A DNA stretch of 7,501 bases from Opitutus sp. GAS368 (GCA_945861235.1 CAMATV010000160.1:1-7501); one strand, 5' to 3'. Shown: positions 1-6,024, counted from the stretch's first letter. A program made the numbers and translations. Notes: generated from the sequence alone by a model not told the origin.

Positions 1-422
1 AGGACGACGCCCTGCGGGTTGCTGGGGTCGTCGACGAAACCCTCGAGGCCGTAGAGCGGGCCGCCGATGATTTTCACGTGTTTTCCCTTGGTGAAAAGGG
101 GCATGACGCTCAACTCGAAGCCGGACGCGACGATCATCTTCACGTCGGCGAGTTGACGAAGAAATCGCGGTTCGTCGGTGACGGTGATCGCGCGTGCGAG
201 CAGTTCTTGCTGGTAGATGCGCGATTTCTCCTCGACCGGCACTTGGGCGAAGACGTAGCCGGGGAAGAGCGGCTTGGTGAATTTTTTCGTCTGCTGCGCG
301 TAGTGGCGGACGCTCACCACGAGGGCGAGGTAGTGCTCAAATTTTTCTGCCGCCATGAGGGCGGCGAATTTTTTCTCGCAACGGGGTTTAGTGTGACAGA
401 CCAGCCAGAAGTGATCGTTCAT
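1..422 (-). CDS. NusG-like transcription antitermination paralogue (UpxY/RfaH/LoaP type), 3' end cut off by window
   Basis: The first 140 residues are visible; the C-terminus lies beyond the left edge. The N-terminal NGN domain (about residues 5-95) opens with WLVCHTKPRCEKKFA and carries the signature KPLFPGYVFA at 50-59. A KOW motif follows at about 112-131 (KGKHVKIIGG, then GLEGFVD). NusG-family proteins bind RNA polymerase, and specialised paralogues make it read through pauses or terminators in particular long operons. The TKPR-type opening, in place of the SGxE usual in housekeeping NusG, suggests a paralogue. The ATG at 422 lies 4 bases after the aroQ stop, so it is probably co-transcribed and translationally coupled with aroQ. 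Only a weak GAGCGG precedes it. The operon it controls, if any, is not visible; genes to the left are the first candidates. NusG-family membership is secure, the specialised role is inferred. Confidence 0.88.
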   Translation of the reverse strand, partial: MNDHFWLVCHTKPRCEKKFAALMAAEKFEHYLALVVSVRHYAQQTKKFTKPLFPGYVFAQVPVEEKSRIYQQELLARAITVTDEPRFLRQLADVKMIVASGFELSVMPLFTKGKHVKIIGGPLYGLEGFVDDPSNPQGVV

Positions 423-426
423 CCGC

Positions 427-855
427 TCAGTTTTTCAGGAGGAAACGAAGGGCGGCGTGATAACCCTCGAGGCCGAGCCCGGTGATGACCGCGATGCAAG
501 CCGGGGCGGTCAGCGATGTCTGGCGAAACTCCTCGCGCTTGTAGATATTTGAAATGTGGACCTCGATGGTCGGGAGATGGGCGCCCAGGAGCGCATCACG
601 CAGGGCCACACTCGTGTGGGTGAAAGCGCCGCCGTTAATGACGAGACCATCGAATTTCGCGTCGGCCAACGCGGCGATTTTATCGATCAGCGCGCCCTCG
701 TGGTTCGACTGGAAAAACTCGAGCTGCGCCAACGAGGCGAATTCAGCGCGCAGGGCGTCCGCAAGATCGGCGAGGGTCGCGCGACCATAGATCTCCGGCT
801 CGCGTTTGCCGAGGCGGTCGAGATTGGGGCCGTTGAGAATGGCGATGCGTTTCAT
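427..855 (-). CDS. aroQ: 3-dehydroquinate dehydratase, type II
   Basis: This enzyme dehydrates 3-dehydroquinate to 3-dehydroshikimate, the third step of the shikimate pathway to aromatic amino acids. It is cytoplasmic and normally a dodecamer. The 142-residue product has the usual length and all the expected motifs: NGPNLDRLGKREPEIYG at 8-24 with catalytic Arg18 and Tyr23; SNHEG at 50-54; NGGAFTHTS at 74-82 with His80; EVHISN at 98-103 with catalytic His100; and REEFR at 107-111 with Arg111. The substrate loop reads NGGA where NPGA is more usual. An in-frame GTG at 876 would add seven residues (MCSVTLP), but the family normally begins at MKRIAILNGPN, so the ATG at 855 is chosen. No Shine-Dalgarno precedes either start. 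It sits 79 bases after the Nif3-like gene, with no clear terminator between, and directly before the NusG-like gene. Confidence 0.96.
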   Translation of the reverse strand: MKRIAILNGPNLDRLGKREPEIYGRATLADLADALRAEFASLAQLEFFQSNHEGALIDKIAALADAKFDGLVINGGAFTHTSVALRDALLGAHLPTIEVHISNIYKREEFRQTSLTAPACIAVITGLGLEGYHAALRFLLKN

Positions 856-934
856 GGGCAGGGTTACGGAACACACGGAAGCGGCGGAAGTGAAGATCCA
901 ACTTTTCCGCCGGAACGGGCGCCGGACAGGAAAA

Positions 935-1687
935 CTAGAACGGGTTCTCCGTGCCGATGAATGCCCACGGAAGTTTGAATTTTTTCGAGAGCTCGGCGGC
1001 GAGGGCCTTTACGCCGTGGACCTCGGTGGCGTAGTGGCCGCAGAGGTAGAGGTTGAGTTTTTCCTCCTGCGCGCGGTTGAAACAGTCTTCGCGCAATTCA
1101 CCGGTGACCAACGTGTCGACGCCGGACGCGAGGAGTTCGGGCACGGCGCTGTAACCGCTGCCGCTGCAAAACGCGACGGCCTTGGGCGCGGCGGAACCGT
1201 ATTCAATGGCGATCACGCGCGGATAGAGGGACTCGAGTTTCCGGCGGATCGCGGCGCGAGTGAGGCGAGAATGGGCGATGTTACCGATGGCTTCGCCGTC
1301 GCGGACGAGAAACGGGCGGGACGGTTTCAGACCGAGCTGTTGGGCGAGGAGCGCGTTGTTGCCGAGCTGCGGATGGCCGTCGAGCGGGAGATGGTTGGAG
1401 TAGAGCGCGCAGTTGGCGTGCAGGAGCGTCGCAACGCGCGTGTAGGCCGGACCAGTGAGCGGGCGCGGCAGATCCCAATACATGCCGTGGTGCACGATGA
1501 GAAAATCGATGCCGGCGGCCACGGCTTTTTGAAACGGGATGACTCCAGCGTCGACGGCGGCGCCGATTTTGGTGACGCGTCCGTCGTTGGCGAGTTGCAG
1601 GCCGTTGAACGCGCCGGGGGCGTCTTTGAAGGCGGCGCGGCGAGTGCGTTGATCACAATAGGTGACGAGGTCGGTGAGCGTGGGCAT
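935..1687 (-). CDS. Nif3/YbgI-like dinuclear metal-centre protein (DUF34)
   Basis: The 250-residue product belongs to the widespread NIF3 family: cytoplasmic toroidal hexamers with a two-metal site, often annotated as GTP cyclohydrolase I type 2 homologues, whose general physiological function is unsettled. The metal ligands of E. coli YbgI have clear counterparts: HHG at 66-68 (His66, His67), Asp103 in SNHLPLD (97-103), and GHYATE at 217-222 (His218, Glu222). FNGLQ at 27-31 and TGELRED at 195-201 also fit. The length is that of the short bacterial form, without the extra inserted domain. The ATG at 1687 follows the polyketide synthase stop (TGA, ACC, ATG) with a 3-base gap and no ribosome-binding site, so it is probably translated by coupling with the synthase. 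A role in that pathway is possible but unproven; it may simply ride in the operon. Confidence 0.93.
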   Translation of the reverse strand: MPTLTDLVTYCDQRTRRAAFKDAPGAFNGLQLANDGRVTKIGAAVDAGVIPFQKAVAAGIDFLIVHHGMYWDLPRPLTGPAYTRVATLLHANCALYSNHLPLDGHPQLGNNALLAQQLGLKPSRPFLVRDGEAIGNIAHSRLTRAAIRRKLESLYPRVIAIEYGSAAPKAVAFCSGSGYSAVPELLASGVDTLVTGELREDCFNRAQEEKLNLYLCGHYATEVHGVKALAAELSKKFKLPWAFIGTENPF

Positions 1688-1690
1688 GGT

Positions 1691-2725
1691 TCAGAGGCCG
1701 AGGCGGCAGCTATGGGCGCTAAACCCTGCACCAAAACTGACGAGCCAAAAATCGCCGTCGGTGGCGGTGGGCGGCGTGGTTCGCAACGTCTCAGCGAGCA
1801 CGAACAGCACCGAAGGGCTGCTCATGTTTCCGTAGTCGCGGAGGACGCGAGTGCTGACGTCGAGAGAGTGCGGCGCGAGCGCCGGGGCGAGCGCGGCCAA
1901 GACATCGCGTCCACCGGGATGCACGACGACGCGGGCGACAGGGCGCGGGCCGCGATGGGCCCAGAGATGTTCGACGGCGCTCGCGGCGAGCGTGGGGACG
2001 GAGCGGTCGAGGAGGTTGCGGAGTTTGCCGTCGCGTTGTTCGAAGCGGAGCTTGTCGCGGTCTGCGGGGACGTGGAGGGTGTCGAAGTCGAAGGCGCGCA
2101 GACCGGTCGGTCCAGGCGTCGCGCGCCAGATCGTGGCGGCGGCACCGTCACTGAACAAGCACGCGCTGATGAGCACGCCGGGGTCGTCGTCGAGGTAAAA
2201 CGCGGCCGAACAAACCTCGACGGCGACGCAGGCCACCGTGGCGGTCGGGTGCGCGGCGAGCACGTGGCTCGCCGCGCGAAGGGTGGGAATCGCCGCGCCG
2301 CAACCGAGGCCGACGAGGTCTTGCAGGATGGCGTTGGGGCGGAGGCCGAGTTGTTCGGCGACGTAGCTCGTCAAGCCGGGGCAGACGTAGCCGGTGCAGG
2401 TGCAGATGAGGAGCGCGTCGAGTTGCGCGGGGACGAGGTGGGCGCGGGCGAGCGCAGACGTGAGGGCGGTCGCGGCCAGCTGCGGGGCAGCGGAGCGGAA
2501 CGCGGCGTTGAGCTGGTCGGAGGTGAGATCGAAAACGTTTTCGATGTCGGGCACGGCAAAGTGGCGCGTGGCGATGCCGTGGTCGCCGGCAAGGATGCTG
2601 TGCAAAATCAGGCGCGAACGCTTGCTGAGGCGTTGGCGGACGGGAGAACGTTGCACGATTTCCCAGCACGCGGCTTGCGTGTAACGGGCGGGTGGAACGG
2701 CGGTGGCGAGCGCGTGAAGAAACAT
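1691..2725 (-). CDS. Type III polyketide synthase (chalcone/stilbene synthase family)
   Basis: The 344-residue homodimeric-type ketosynthase would extend an acyl-CoA starter with malonyl-CoA units and cyclise the chain to a pyrone, resorcinol or phloroglucinol. The thiolase-fold signature CTCTGYVCPGL lies at 108-118. The Cys-His-Asn catalytic triad is complete: Cys142 in DLVGLGCGAA, His269 in VVHPGGRD, and Asn300 in DYGNMSSPSV. LFSDGAAA is at 190-197. The C-terminal GFGPG loop typical of chalcone synthase is altered to SFGAGF (330-335). The protein is shorter than plant enzymes (about 390 residues) and somewhat shorter than many bacterial ones. The ATG lies one base after the oxidoreductase stop, and the preceding bases are pyrimidine-rich with no Shine-Dalgarno, so translational coupling is likely. 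Flanking methyltransferase and flavoenzyme genes indicate a tailored phenolic or quinone product. Family and catalytic competence are clear; the starter unit, chain length and cyclisation mode are not. Confidence 0.95.
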   Translation of the reverse strand: MFLHALATAVPPARYTQAACWEIVQRSPVRQRLSKRSRLILHSILAGDHGIATRHFAVPDIENVFDLTSDQLNAAFRSAAPQLAATALTSALARAHLVPAQLDALLICTCTGYVCPGLTSYVAEQLGLRPNAILQDLVGLGCGAAIPTLRAASHVLAAHPTATVACVAVEVCSAAFYLDDDPGVLISACLFSDGAAATIWRATPGPTGLRAFDFDTLHVPADRDKLRFEQRDGKLRNLLDRSVPTLAASAVEHLWAHRGPRPVARVVVHPGGRDVLAALAPALAPHSLDVSTRVLRDYGNMSSPSVLFVLAETLRTTPPTATDGDFWLVSFGAGFSAHSCRLGL

Positions 2726-2726
2726 T

Positions 2727-3779
2727 TTAGTGGAGGACGGCGTAAAGTGGAGCGAGCGGGACGAGGCGAACGCGATTCAAGGCGGAGAGCACGCGTTGGC
2801 GGGGCGGAGAGAAGAGGAACGGATGCACGGCAGCCGCCGAGGCCAAGCGCAGGCGAAAACGTCGGCGCAAGGCGCGCGAGATGACTTCACTTGTATCGCT
2901 CCAAGCAGCGGTGCCCCGCGCGTAGGCGAGGAGCGGAGGCAGGGCGGTCTCAGCGCTTTGGAAGGCCATCGCCATGCCGTTGCCGGTGAAAGGAGGAATC
3001 AGAGCGCACGTATCGCCGAGACACATACGGCCGGGCGGCGGGGCGATGACGCGGCGGTCGAAGCCGACGGCGGCGACGGCGCAGAACGAATTCGTTTCTA
3101 GTTCGCTGGTGGCGAGGCGCGCGGCGAGGGCGGTGAGGCCGGCGGCTTGCAGATAACCGAGCAGGAGGTTGGCTCCTTTCGCACAGAGGGCGCGGCGGCG
3201 AAATAGTCCGCAGACGTTAACGGAGCCGTCTTCGACGCGGGCGAGGCCGACGTAGGCGTGGTCACCGAGGTGGAGTTCGAGGTCGCGCGTGAGCATGACG
3301 TCGCGGGCATGGATTTTCAGGCCGAGCCACGGCGAGCGGCTCCGACGTCGGCCGGTTGTGAACACTCGGCCGGGGACGGAGGCGGTGGCGGTGTCCGTTT
3401 CGGGGAAGCGGGTGTTGGCGAGCAAAACTCCGCCAGCGGCGGTAAATGCGGCGGCGAGGCGATGGTCGAGCGCGTGACGGCTGAGGCCGAGGGCGGGCGA
3501 GGGGAGTCTTTGGATACGCGTGGGCTTGGTGGTGGCATCCGAGCCGATGAACCAAGCGACCTCGCGATGGTGCAGCGCATCGGAAAAGTAAGGAGCTAGA
3601 CCGAGTGTGGTGATAGTGGCGGCGGAGAGTCCGGTGATAAATTCGCCGCAGACGCGATGGCGCGGATAGTGGCCGGCCTCAAAAATTGTCACCGTCACGC
3701 CGGCGCGGCGGAGCGCGAGTCCGAGCGAAAGTCCGGCCAGGCCGCCGCCGATGATTTCGATGGGCCGGGGGAATGTCAT
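2727..3779 (-). CDS. FAD-dependent oxidoreductase (geranylgeranyl reductase / aromatic hydroxylase-like) of the PKS cassette
   Basis: The 350-residue product has the layout of group A flavoprotein hydroxylases and geranylgeranyl reductases. An N-terminal dinucleotide fold carries GGGLAG (11-16) with Glu34 closing the second strand for ribose binding. PRHRVCGEF (39-47) is typical of the reductase-like branch. The second FAD motif is GDTCALIPPFTGNGMAMA (255-272). No transmembrane segment or Tat signal is evident. The ATG at 3779 is chosen because the Rossmann strand starts right after it (MTFPRPIEIIGGG) and because it overlaps the methyltransferase stop by 4 bases (ATGA); upstream in-frame codons add an unconserved Pro/Arg-rich tail. 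With a type III PKS one base downstream, it probably hydroxylates or oxidises the polyketide ring, as SrsC does in Streptomyces, or reduces a double bond. Substrate and direction of chemistry are not readable from sequence. Confidence 0.9.
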   Translation of the reverse strand: MTFPRPIEIIGGGLAGLSLGLALRRAGVTVTIFEAGHYPRHRVCGEFITGLSAATITTLGLAPYFSDALHHREVAWFIGSDATTKPTRIQRLPSPALGLSRHALDHRLAAAFTAAGGVLLANTRFPETDTATASVPGRVFTTGRRRSRSPWLGLKIHARDVMLTRDLELHLGDHAYVGLARVEDGSVNVCGLFRRRALCAKGANLLLGYLQAAGLTALAARLATSELETNSFCAVAAVGFDRRVIAPPPGRMCLGDTCALIPPFTGNGMAMAFQSAETALPPLLAYARGTAAWSDTSEVISRALRRRFRLRLASAAAVHPFLFSPPRQRVLSALNRVRLVPLAPLYAVLH

Positions 3780-4420
3780 GGGCGGCGGATGGCGATCAGG
3801 CGGTAGGCGCCGAGGGCGGTCGTGGAGCAGCGGCAATCCCAGTGTGCTGGATCGAGGCCGAGCGAACGCGGGAGTTCAGCGTCGCGGAAGCCGGCGGCGA
3901 TGCTCACGTGCGCATCGTGGCGGGTGACGTGGTTGGCGCGCAGCAACGGGCTGAGGAGCGCGAAGAGGCGTTGCGAGCGGCGGCTGCGGGTGGGCTCACT
4001 CGCGAGAATGACTCGGGTGGTGCGAGCAAGGGTGGCACCGAGCGAGGCGAGTTCTGCTTCTGACAAGTGGTGTAAAATGAGATTAGCGATCACGGCTGGG
4101 TAAGAGGCGTAGCCGGTGAAGGAGCGCAAATCTGCGGTGTGCCACAAGCGTGCGCGCGGCCATTTTTGCGGACACGTCACGAAATCGAGTCCGTCGACCG
4201 GAATGTTTTGGGCCGAGAGGCGGAGGGCCAACTCACCGGTGCCGGCGCCGAGTTCGAGGGTGTGCTCGCCCGCACGCACGAGCGGGGGAAGGGTGCGGGC
4301 GAACCAGCGGTGGTTGCCCATGAGGCGATTGATCACACGCAGGTCGCGGCGACTGCGCCGAGCATCGGGGTGATCGGTCGGGAGCGAGTCGAGCAGCTCG
4401 GGTTGAAGCGTGCGGAGCAT
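3776..4420 (-). CDS. Class I SAM-dependent methyltransferase of the PKS cassette
   Basis: The 214-residue product has SAM-binding motif I at 54-63 (HTLELGAGTG), an acidic residue after strand beta-2 (about 76-79), and a UbiE-like NLILHHLSEAEL at 113-124. A conserved-looking tail follows with HDAHVS and GFRDAELP. An open frame extends upstream to 4816, but that part is antisense to the deaminase gene and matches no methyltransferase segment, so the ATG at 4420 is taken; CCTTCCTCTCGCTTT stands before it instead of a Shine-Dalgarno. It is the first gene of the leftward operon, and its TGA overlaps the oxidoreductase ATG by 4 bases. Its place next to a type III PKS suggests O- or C-methylation of the polyketide ring, as SrsB does in Streptomyces. 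O- versus C-methylation cannot be decided, and a small-molecule target is itself an inference. Confidence 0.88.
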   Translation of the reverse strand: MLRTLQPELLDSLPTDHPDARRSRRDLRVINRLMGNHRWFARTLPPLVRAGEHTLELGAGTGELALRLSAQNIPVDGLDFVTCPQKWPRARLWHTADLRSFTGYASYPAVIANLILHHLSEAELASLGATLARTTRVILASEPTRSRRSQRLFALLSPLLRANHVTRHDAHVSIAAGFRDAELPRSLGLDPAHWDCRCSTTALGAYRLIAIRRP

Positions 4421-4480
4421 AAAGCGAGAGGAAGGTTGCCCGCGCGCGGCGGCCTGTCCAGAGTCCGCGCCGTTTACTTC
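4421..4480. promoter_or_regulatory. Divergent control region between the PKS operon and the deaminase gene
   Basis: These 60 bases separate two outward-facing start codons, so promoters for both directions should lie here or inside the neighbouring 5' coding ends. No convincing -35/-10 pair is visible on either strand. TTGCCC at 4436-4441 is the best plus-strand -35 candidate but lacks a good -10. A perfect 10-bp palindrome, CCGCGCGCGG, lies at 4440-4449, but such sequences arise easily in DNA this GC-rich. The regulatory role is inferred from gene orientation. Confidence 0.5.
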
Positions 4481-4951
4481 ATGAGCACGTCCAATCCCGT
4501 CGATCTGATCGCGCAAGCCGCGGAAAACTTTCCTCACCGTCCCTCGTGGGACGAATATTTCATGGCCACGGCGGTGCTCATGTCGACGCGTTCGAACTGT
4601 GAGCGCCTGCACGTCGGCTGCGTGATTGTGACGGGTGGCACGCGCAAGCACCGACTCGTCGCCGCCGGTTACAACGGCTACCTGCCCGGCACCCCGCACG
4701 TCTCGCTCTTGCGGGACGGACACGAACAGGGGACGGTGCACGCCGAGCAAAACGCCGTGGCCGATGCGGCACGGCGGGGCAGCTCGGTCGAGGGCTGCGA
4801 GGCGTATGTGACGCACTTCCCCTGCATCAACTGCGCAAAAATCCTCGCGGCCGCGGGCATCGCCCGGGTGAAATACCGGCTCGACTACAATAACGATCCG
4901 CTCGTCGCGCAGCTGCTGGCCGATGCCGGGGTCGCGATCCTCAAACTCTAA
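4481..4951 (+). CDS. Deoxycytidylate (dCMP)-deaminase-family zinc enzyme
   Basis: The 156-residue product is a cytidine/deoxycytidylate deaminase-fold protein. dCMP deaminases convert dCMP to dUMP, feeding thymidylate synthesis in the cytoplasm. The zinc site is complete: HAEQ at 87-90 supplies the ligand His87 and proton-shuttling Glu89, and PCINC at 114-118 supplies Cys115 and Cys118. The N-terminal part carries RSNCERLHVGCVIV (37-50) and AAGYNGYLPGTPH (61-73), which match dCMP/ComEB-like deaminases better than cytidine deaminases. The frame is open upstream to 4139, but that stretch is antisense to the methyltransferase; the ATG at 4481 gives the normal family length. No Shine-Dalgarno is present. 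The yqgE-like gene follows after 14 bases, so the two are probably co-transcribed. Exact substrate (dCMP, CMP or another nucleotide) is not certain. Confidence 0.9.
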   Translation: MSTSNPVDLIAQAAENFPHRPSWDEYFMATAVLMSTRSNCERLHVGCVIVTGGTRKHRLVAAGYNGYLPGTPHVSLLRDGHEQGTVHAEQNAVADAARRGSSVEGCEAYVTHFPCINCAKILAAAGIARVKYRLDYNNDPLVAQLLADAGVAILKL

Positions 4952-4965
4952 CCCCGCAACTTGTC

Positions 4966-5520
4966 ATGCGCGCACGGCCCAACGACACGAAGGAAACCCT
5001 CGCGGGCTCGCTGCTGCTCGCGCACCCCTCGATGCGCGATCCCCATTTTCGCCACAGCGTCGTGCTCATGTCGGTGCACAATGCCGAGGGTGCGATGGGC
5101 GTAGTGCTCAACCGTCCAATGGGGAAACGCCTCGGGGAGTTCAGCGGAGATTTTGCGTTGGGACCGTTGGCGAGTGTGCCGATGTTTTCCGGCGGGCCGG
5201 TACAGACGGAACAGGTGGTGCTCGCGGCGTGGGAATCGCGTCCGGATGGCTTTCGCCTGCATTTTGGCGTGGAGCCGGACAAGGCGATACAGCTTTTGGA
5301 CGAGGAAGGGGCGCATGTGCGCGCGTTTGTCGGCTACTCGGGCTGGTCGGCGGGGCAGCTCGAAAACGAAATGAAACACCACACGTGGGTGGTGGCCGAT
5401 GTGCCGGAAGATTTGATGACCCAAGCACAAGACGACACGTTGTGGCGGCTCGTGCTGGGTCGCGAGGGAGCCGAATGGCGACTCTTGGCCGACGAGCCGG
5501 AAGACCCCGAGCGGAACTGA
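4966..5520 (+). CDS. yqgE: YqgE/AlgH family protein (UPF0301)
   Basis: The 184-residue product has the typical family length and markers: GSLLLAHPSMRDPHFRHSVV at 14-33, GAMGVVLNRP at 42-51, SGGPV at 75-79, and GYSGWSAGQLE at 123-133 followed by a conserved Trp at 141. Family members are single-domain cytoplasmic proteins. AlgH was linked to alginate regulation in Pseudomonas, but the biochemical role is unknown. It lies 14 bases after the deaminase gene in the same direction, which suggests a shared transcript without proving a shared function. The ATG at 4966 places the conserved GSLLLAHP at the usual distance from the N-terminus. The last residues are acidic (DEPEDPERN) and probably disordered. 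Confidence 0.95.
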   Translation: MRARPNDTKETLAGSLLLAHPSMRDPHFRHSVVLMSVHNAEGAMGVVLNRPMGKRLGEFSGDFALGPLASVPMFSGGPVQTEQVVLAAWESRPDGFRLHFGVEPDKAIQLLDEEGAHVRAFVGYSGWSAGQLENEMKHHTWVVADVPEDLMTQAQDDTLWRLVLGREGAEWRLLADEPEDPERN

Positions 5521-5535
5521 ACGGCGAGAAATTTT

Positions 5536-5551
5536 CGGCGCCAGCGCGCCG
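5536..5551 (+). terminator. GC-rich hairpin after yqgE, weak terminator candidate
   Basis: CGGCGC (5536-5541) and GCGCCG (5546-5551) form a perfect 6-bp stem with a 4-base CAGC loop, beginning 16 bases after the yqgE stop. The T run that follows is poor: ATTCGTGCG intervenes before TTTT. It could be an inefficient terminator or an mRNA-stabilising 3' hairpin separating the deaminase-yqgE unit from the ribosomal-protein unit. In such GC-rich DNA chance is also possible. Confidence 0.3.
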
Positions 5552-5585
5552 ATTCGTGCGTTTTCGGCCGGAGGGGACATTTCAG

Positions 5586-5614
5586 TTGACAGAGGGTAAT
5601 CGGCTCTCTGTTTT
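5586..5614 (+). promoter_or_regulatory. rpmJ: Promoter-like site with 23-bp imperfect inverted repeat before L36-L31 operon
   Basis: A consensus-like -35, TTGACA, lies at 5586-5591. At 17-base spacing only a poor -10 follows (TGTTTT, 5609-5614). Over this sits an inverted repeat centred on 5600: ACAGAG at 5589-5594 pairs with CTCTGT at 5606-5611, and one more G-C pair follows inside a mismatch. It could be an operator covering the promoter, or a short leader hairpin. A Zur-type zinc repressor is a natural candidate, given that both downstream proteins are the zinc-free forms, but the bases do not match the AT-rich Zur boxes I know. If transcription starts near 5621 the leader is nearly absent. 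Confidence 0.35.
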
Positions 5615-5624
5615 CACCCCTTTT

Positions 5625-5750
5625 ATGAAAGTTGTCTCCTCCATCAAATCCGCCAAGAAGCGTCACCCTGCCTGCCAGGTCGTCCGTCGCAAGGGCAAGA
5701 TCTACGTCATCAACAAAGTCGAGCCGCGATACAAAGCGCGCCAAGGCTAA
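5625..5750 (+). CDS. rpmJ: 50S ribosomal protein L36, zinc-independent (type B / YkgO-like)
   Basis: The 41-residue basic protein of the large ribosomal subunit starts MKVVSSIKSAKKRHPACQVV and ends with YKARQG. RRKGKIYVI (21-29) is the family core. Classical L36 binds zinc through a Cys-Cys-Cys-His set; here only Cys17 remains, in the HPACQ context of the YkgO-type protein (HPDCQ in E. coli), so this is the zinc-free form. The frame is open upstream to 4923, through yqgE, but only the 41-residue end resembles anything. The ATG at 5625 has the pyrimidine stretch CACCCCTTTT before it and no Shine-Dalgarno. The gene for the matching zinc-free L31 follows after 19 bases in what looks like one transcript. 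Confidence 0.95.
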   Translation: MKVVSSIKSAKKRHPACQVVRRKGKIYVINKVEPRYKARQG

Positions 5751-5769
5751 CTAACCCTCTACACCTGCG

Positions 5770-6024
5770 ATGAAAGCCGAAGGACATCCCACTCTGAACA
5801 ACGTTTGCTTCCACGACATTGGAACCGGCAAGCGTTTCCTCACGAAATCCACCATGAAGTCCGCTCGTAAAGAGTTGGTCGACGGCGTGGAATATTTCAT
5901 GGTCGCGCGTGACGTCACGATGGATTCGCATCCCGCCTACACCGGCGAGAAGCGCCTCGTCGATACCGCGGGACGCGTCGAGAAGTTCACGACGAAGTTC
6001 AAGCGCGGCGCGGCGAAGAAGTAA
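5770..6024 (+). CDS. rpmE2: 50S ribosomal protein L31, type B (zinc-independent)
   Basis: The 84-residue protein is the type B form of ribosomal protein L31, which bridges the subunits at the central protuberance. HPTLNNVCFHD (6-16), FLTKST (23-28), DGVEYFMV (38-45), SHPAYTG (53-59) and GRVEKF (68-73) follow the type B pattern. The CxxC zinc ligands of type A L31 are missing; only Cys13 is present. The lysine-rich tail (KFKRGAAKK) fits rRNA binding. It lies 19 bases after the L36 gene and is followed by an intrinsic terminator, so the two form a compact operon. The E. coli counterparts ykgM-ykgO are paired in the same way and repressed by Zur. Whether this genome also has a zinc-binding L31 elsewhere cannot be seen here. 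Confidence 0.95.
   Translation: MKAEGHPTLNNVCFHDIGTGKRFLTKSTMKSARKELVDGVEYFMVARDVTMDSHPAYTGEKRLVDTAGRVEKFTTKFKRGAAKK

Noticed and set aside
856..876. Earlier GTG start for aroQ
   Set aside because: It adds only MCSVTLP, which is not part of the family's usual N-terminus, and it has no ribosome-binding site.
908..926. Two direct copies of CGCCGGA 12 bases apart between Nif3 and aroQ
   Set aside because: Seven-base repeats of this composition are expected by chance in such GC-rich DNA, and no promoter element is associated.
937..948. AGAAC-GG-GTTCT palindrome at the end of the Nif3-like gene
   Set aside because: It lies within the last codons and stop of the gene, is short, and has no T run to act as a terminator.
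806..2884. A 692-codon plus-strand open frame across aroQ, Nif3, the PKS and part of the oxidoreductase
   Set aside because: It is antisense to four well-supported genes, has a low-complexity Arg/Gly/Glu/Ala-rich composition, and shows no recognisable domain; it reflects few stop codons in GC-rich DNA.
4440..4449. CCGCGCGCGG palindrome in the divergent region as a specific operator
   Set aside because: A simple CG alternation is common in this base composition; without conservation data it is not evidence of a binding site.
4421..4816. N-terminal extension of the methyltransferase frame
   Set aside because: The extra 132 residues are antisense to the deaminase gene and resemble no methyltransferase region; the ATG at 4420 gives a normal size.
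4923..5624. Long frame upstream of and continuous with L36, suggesting a fused larger protein
   Set aside because: It runs out of frame through the clear yqgE gene; only the last 41 codons match a known protein.
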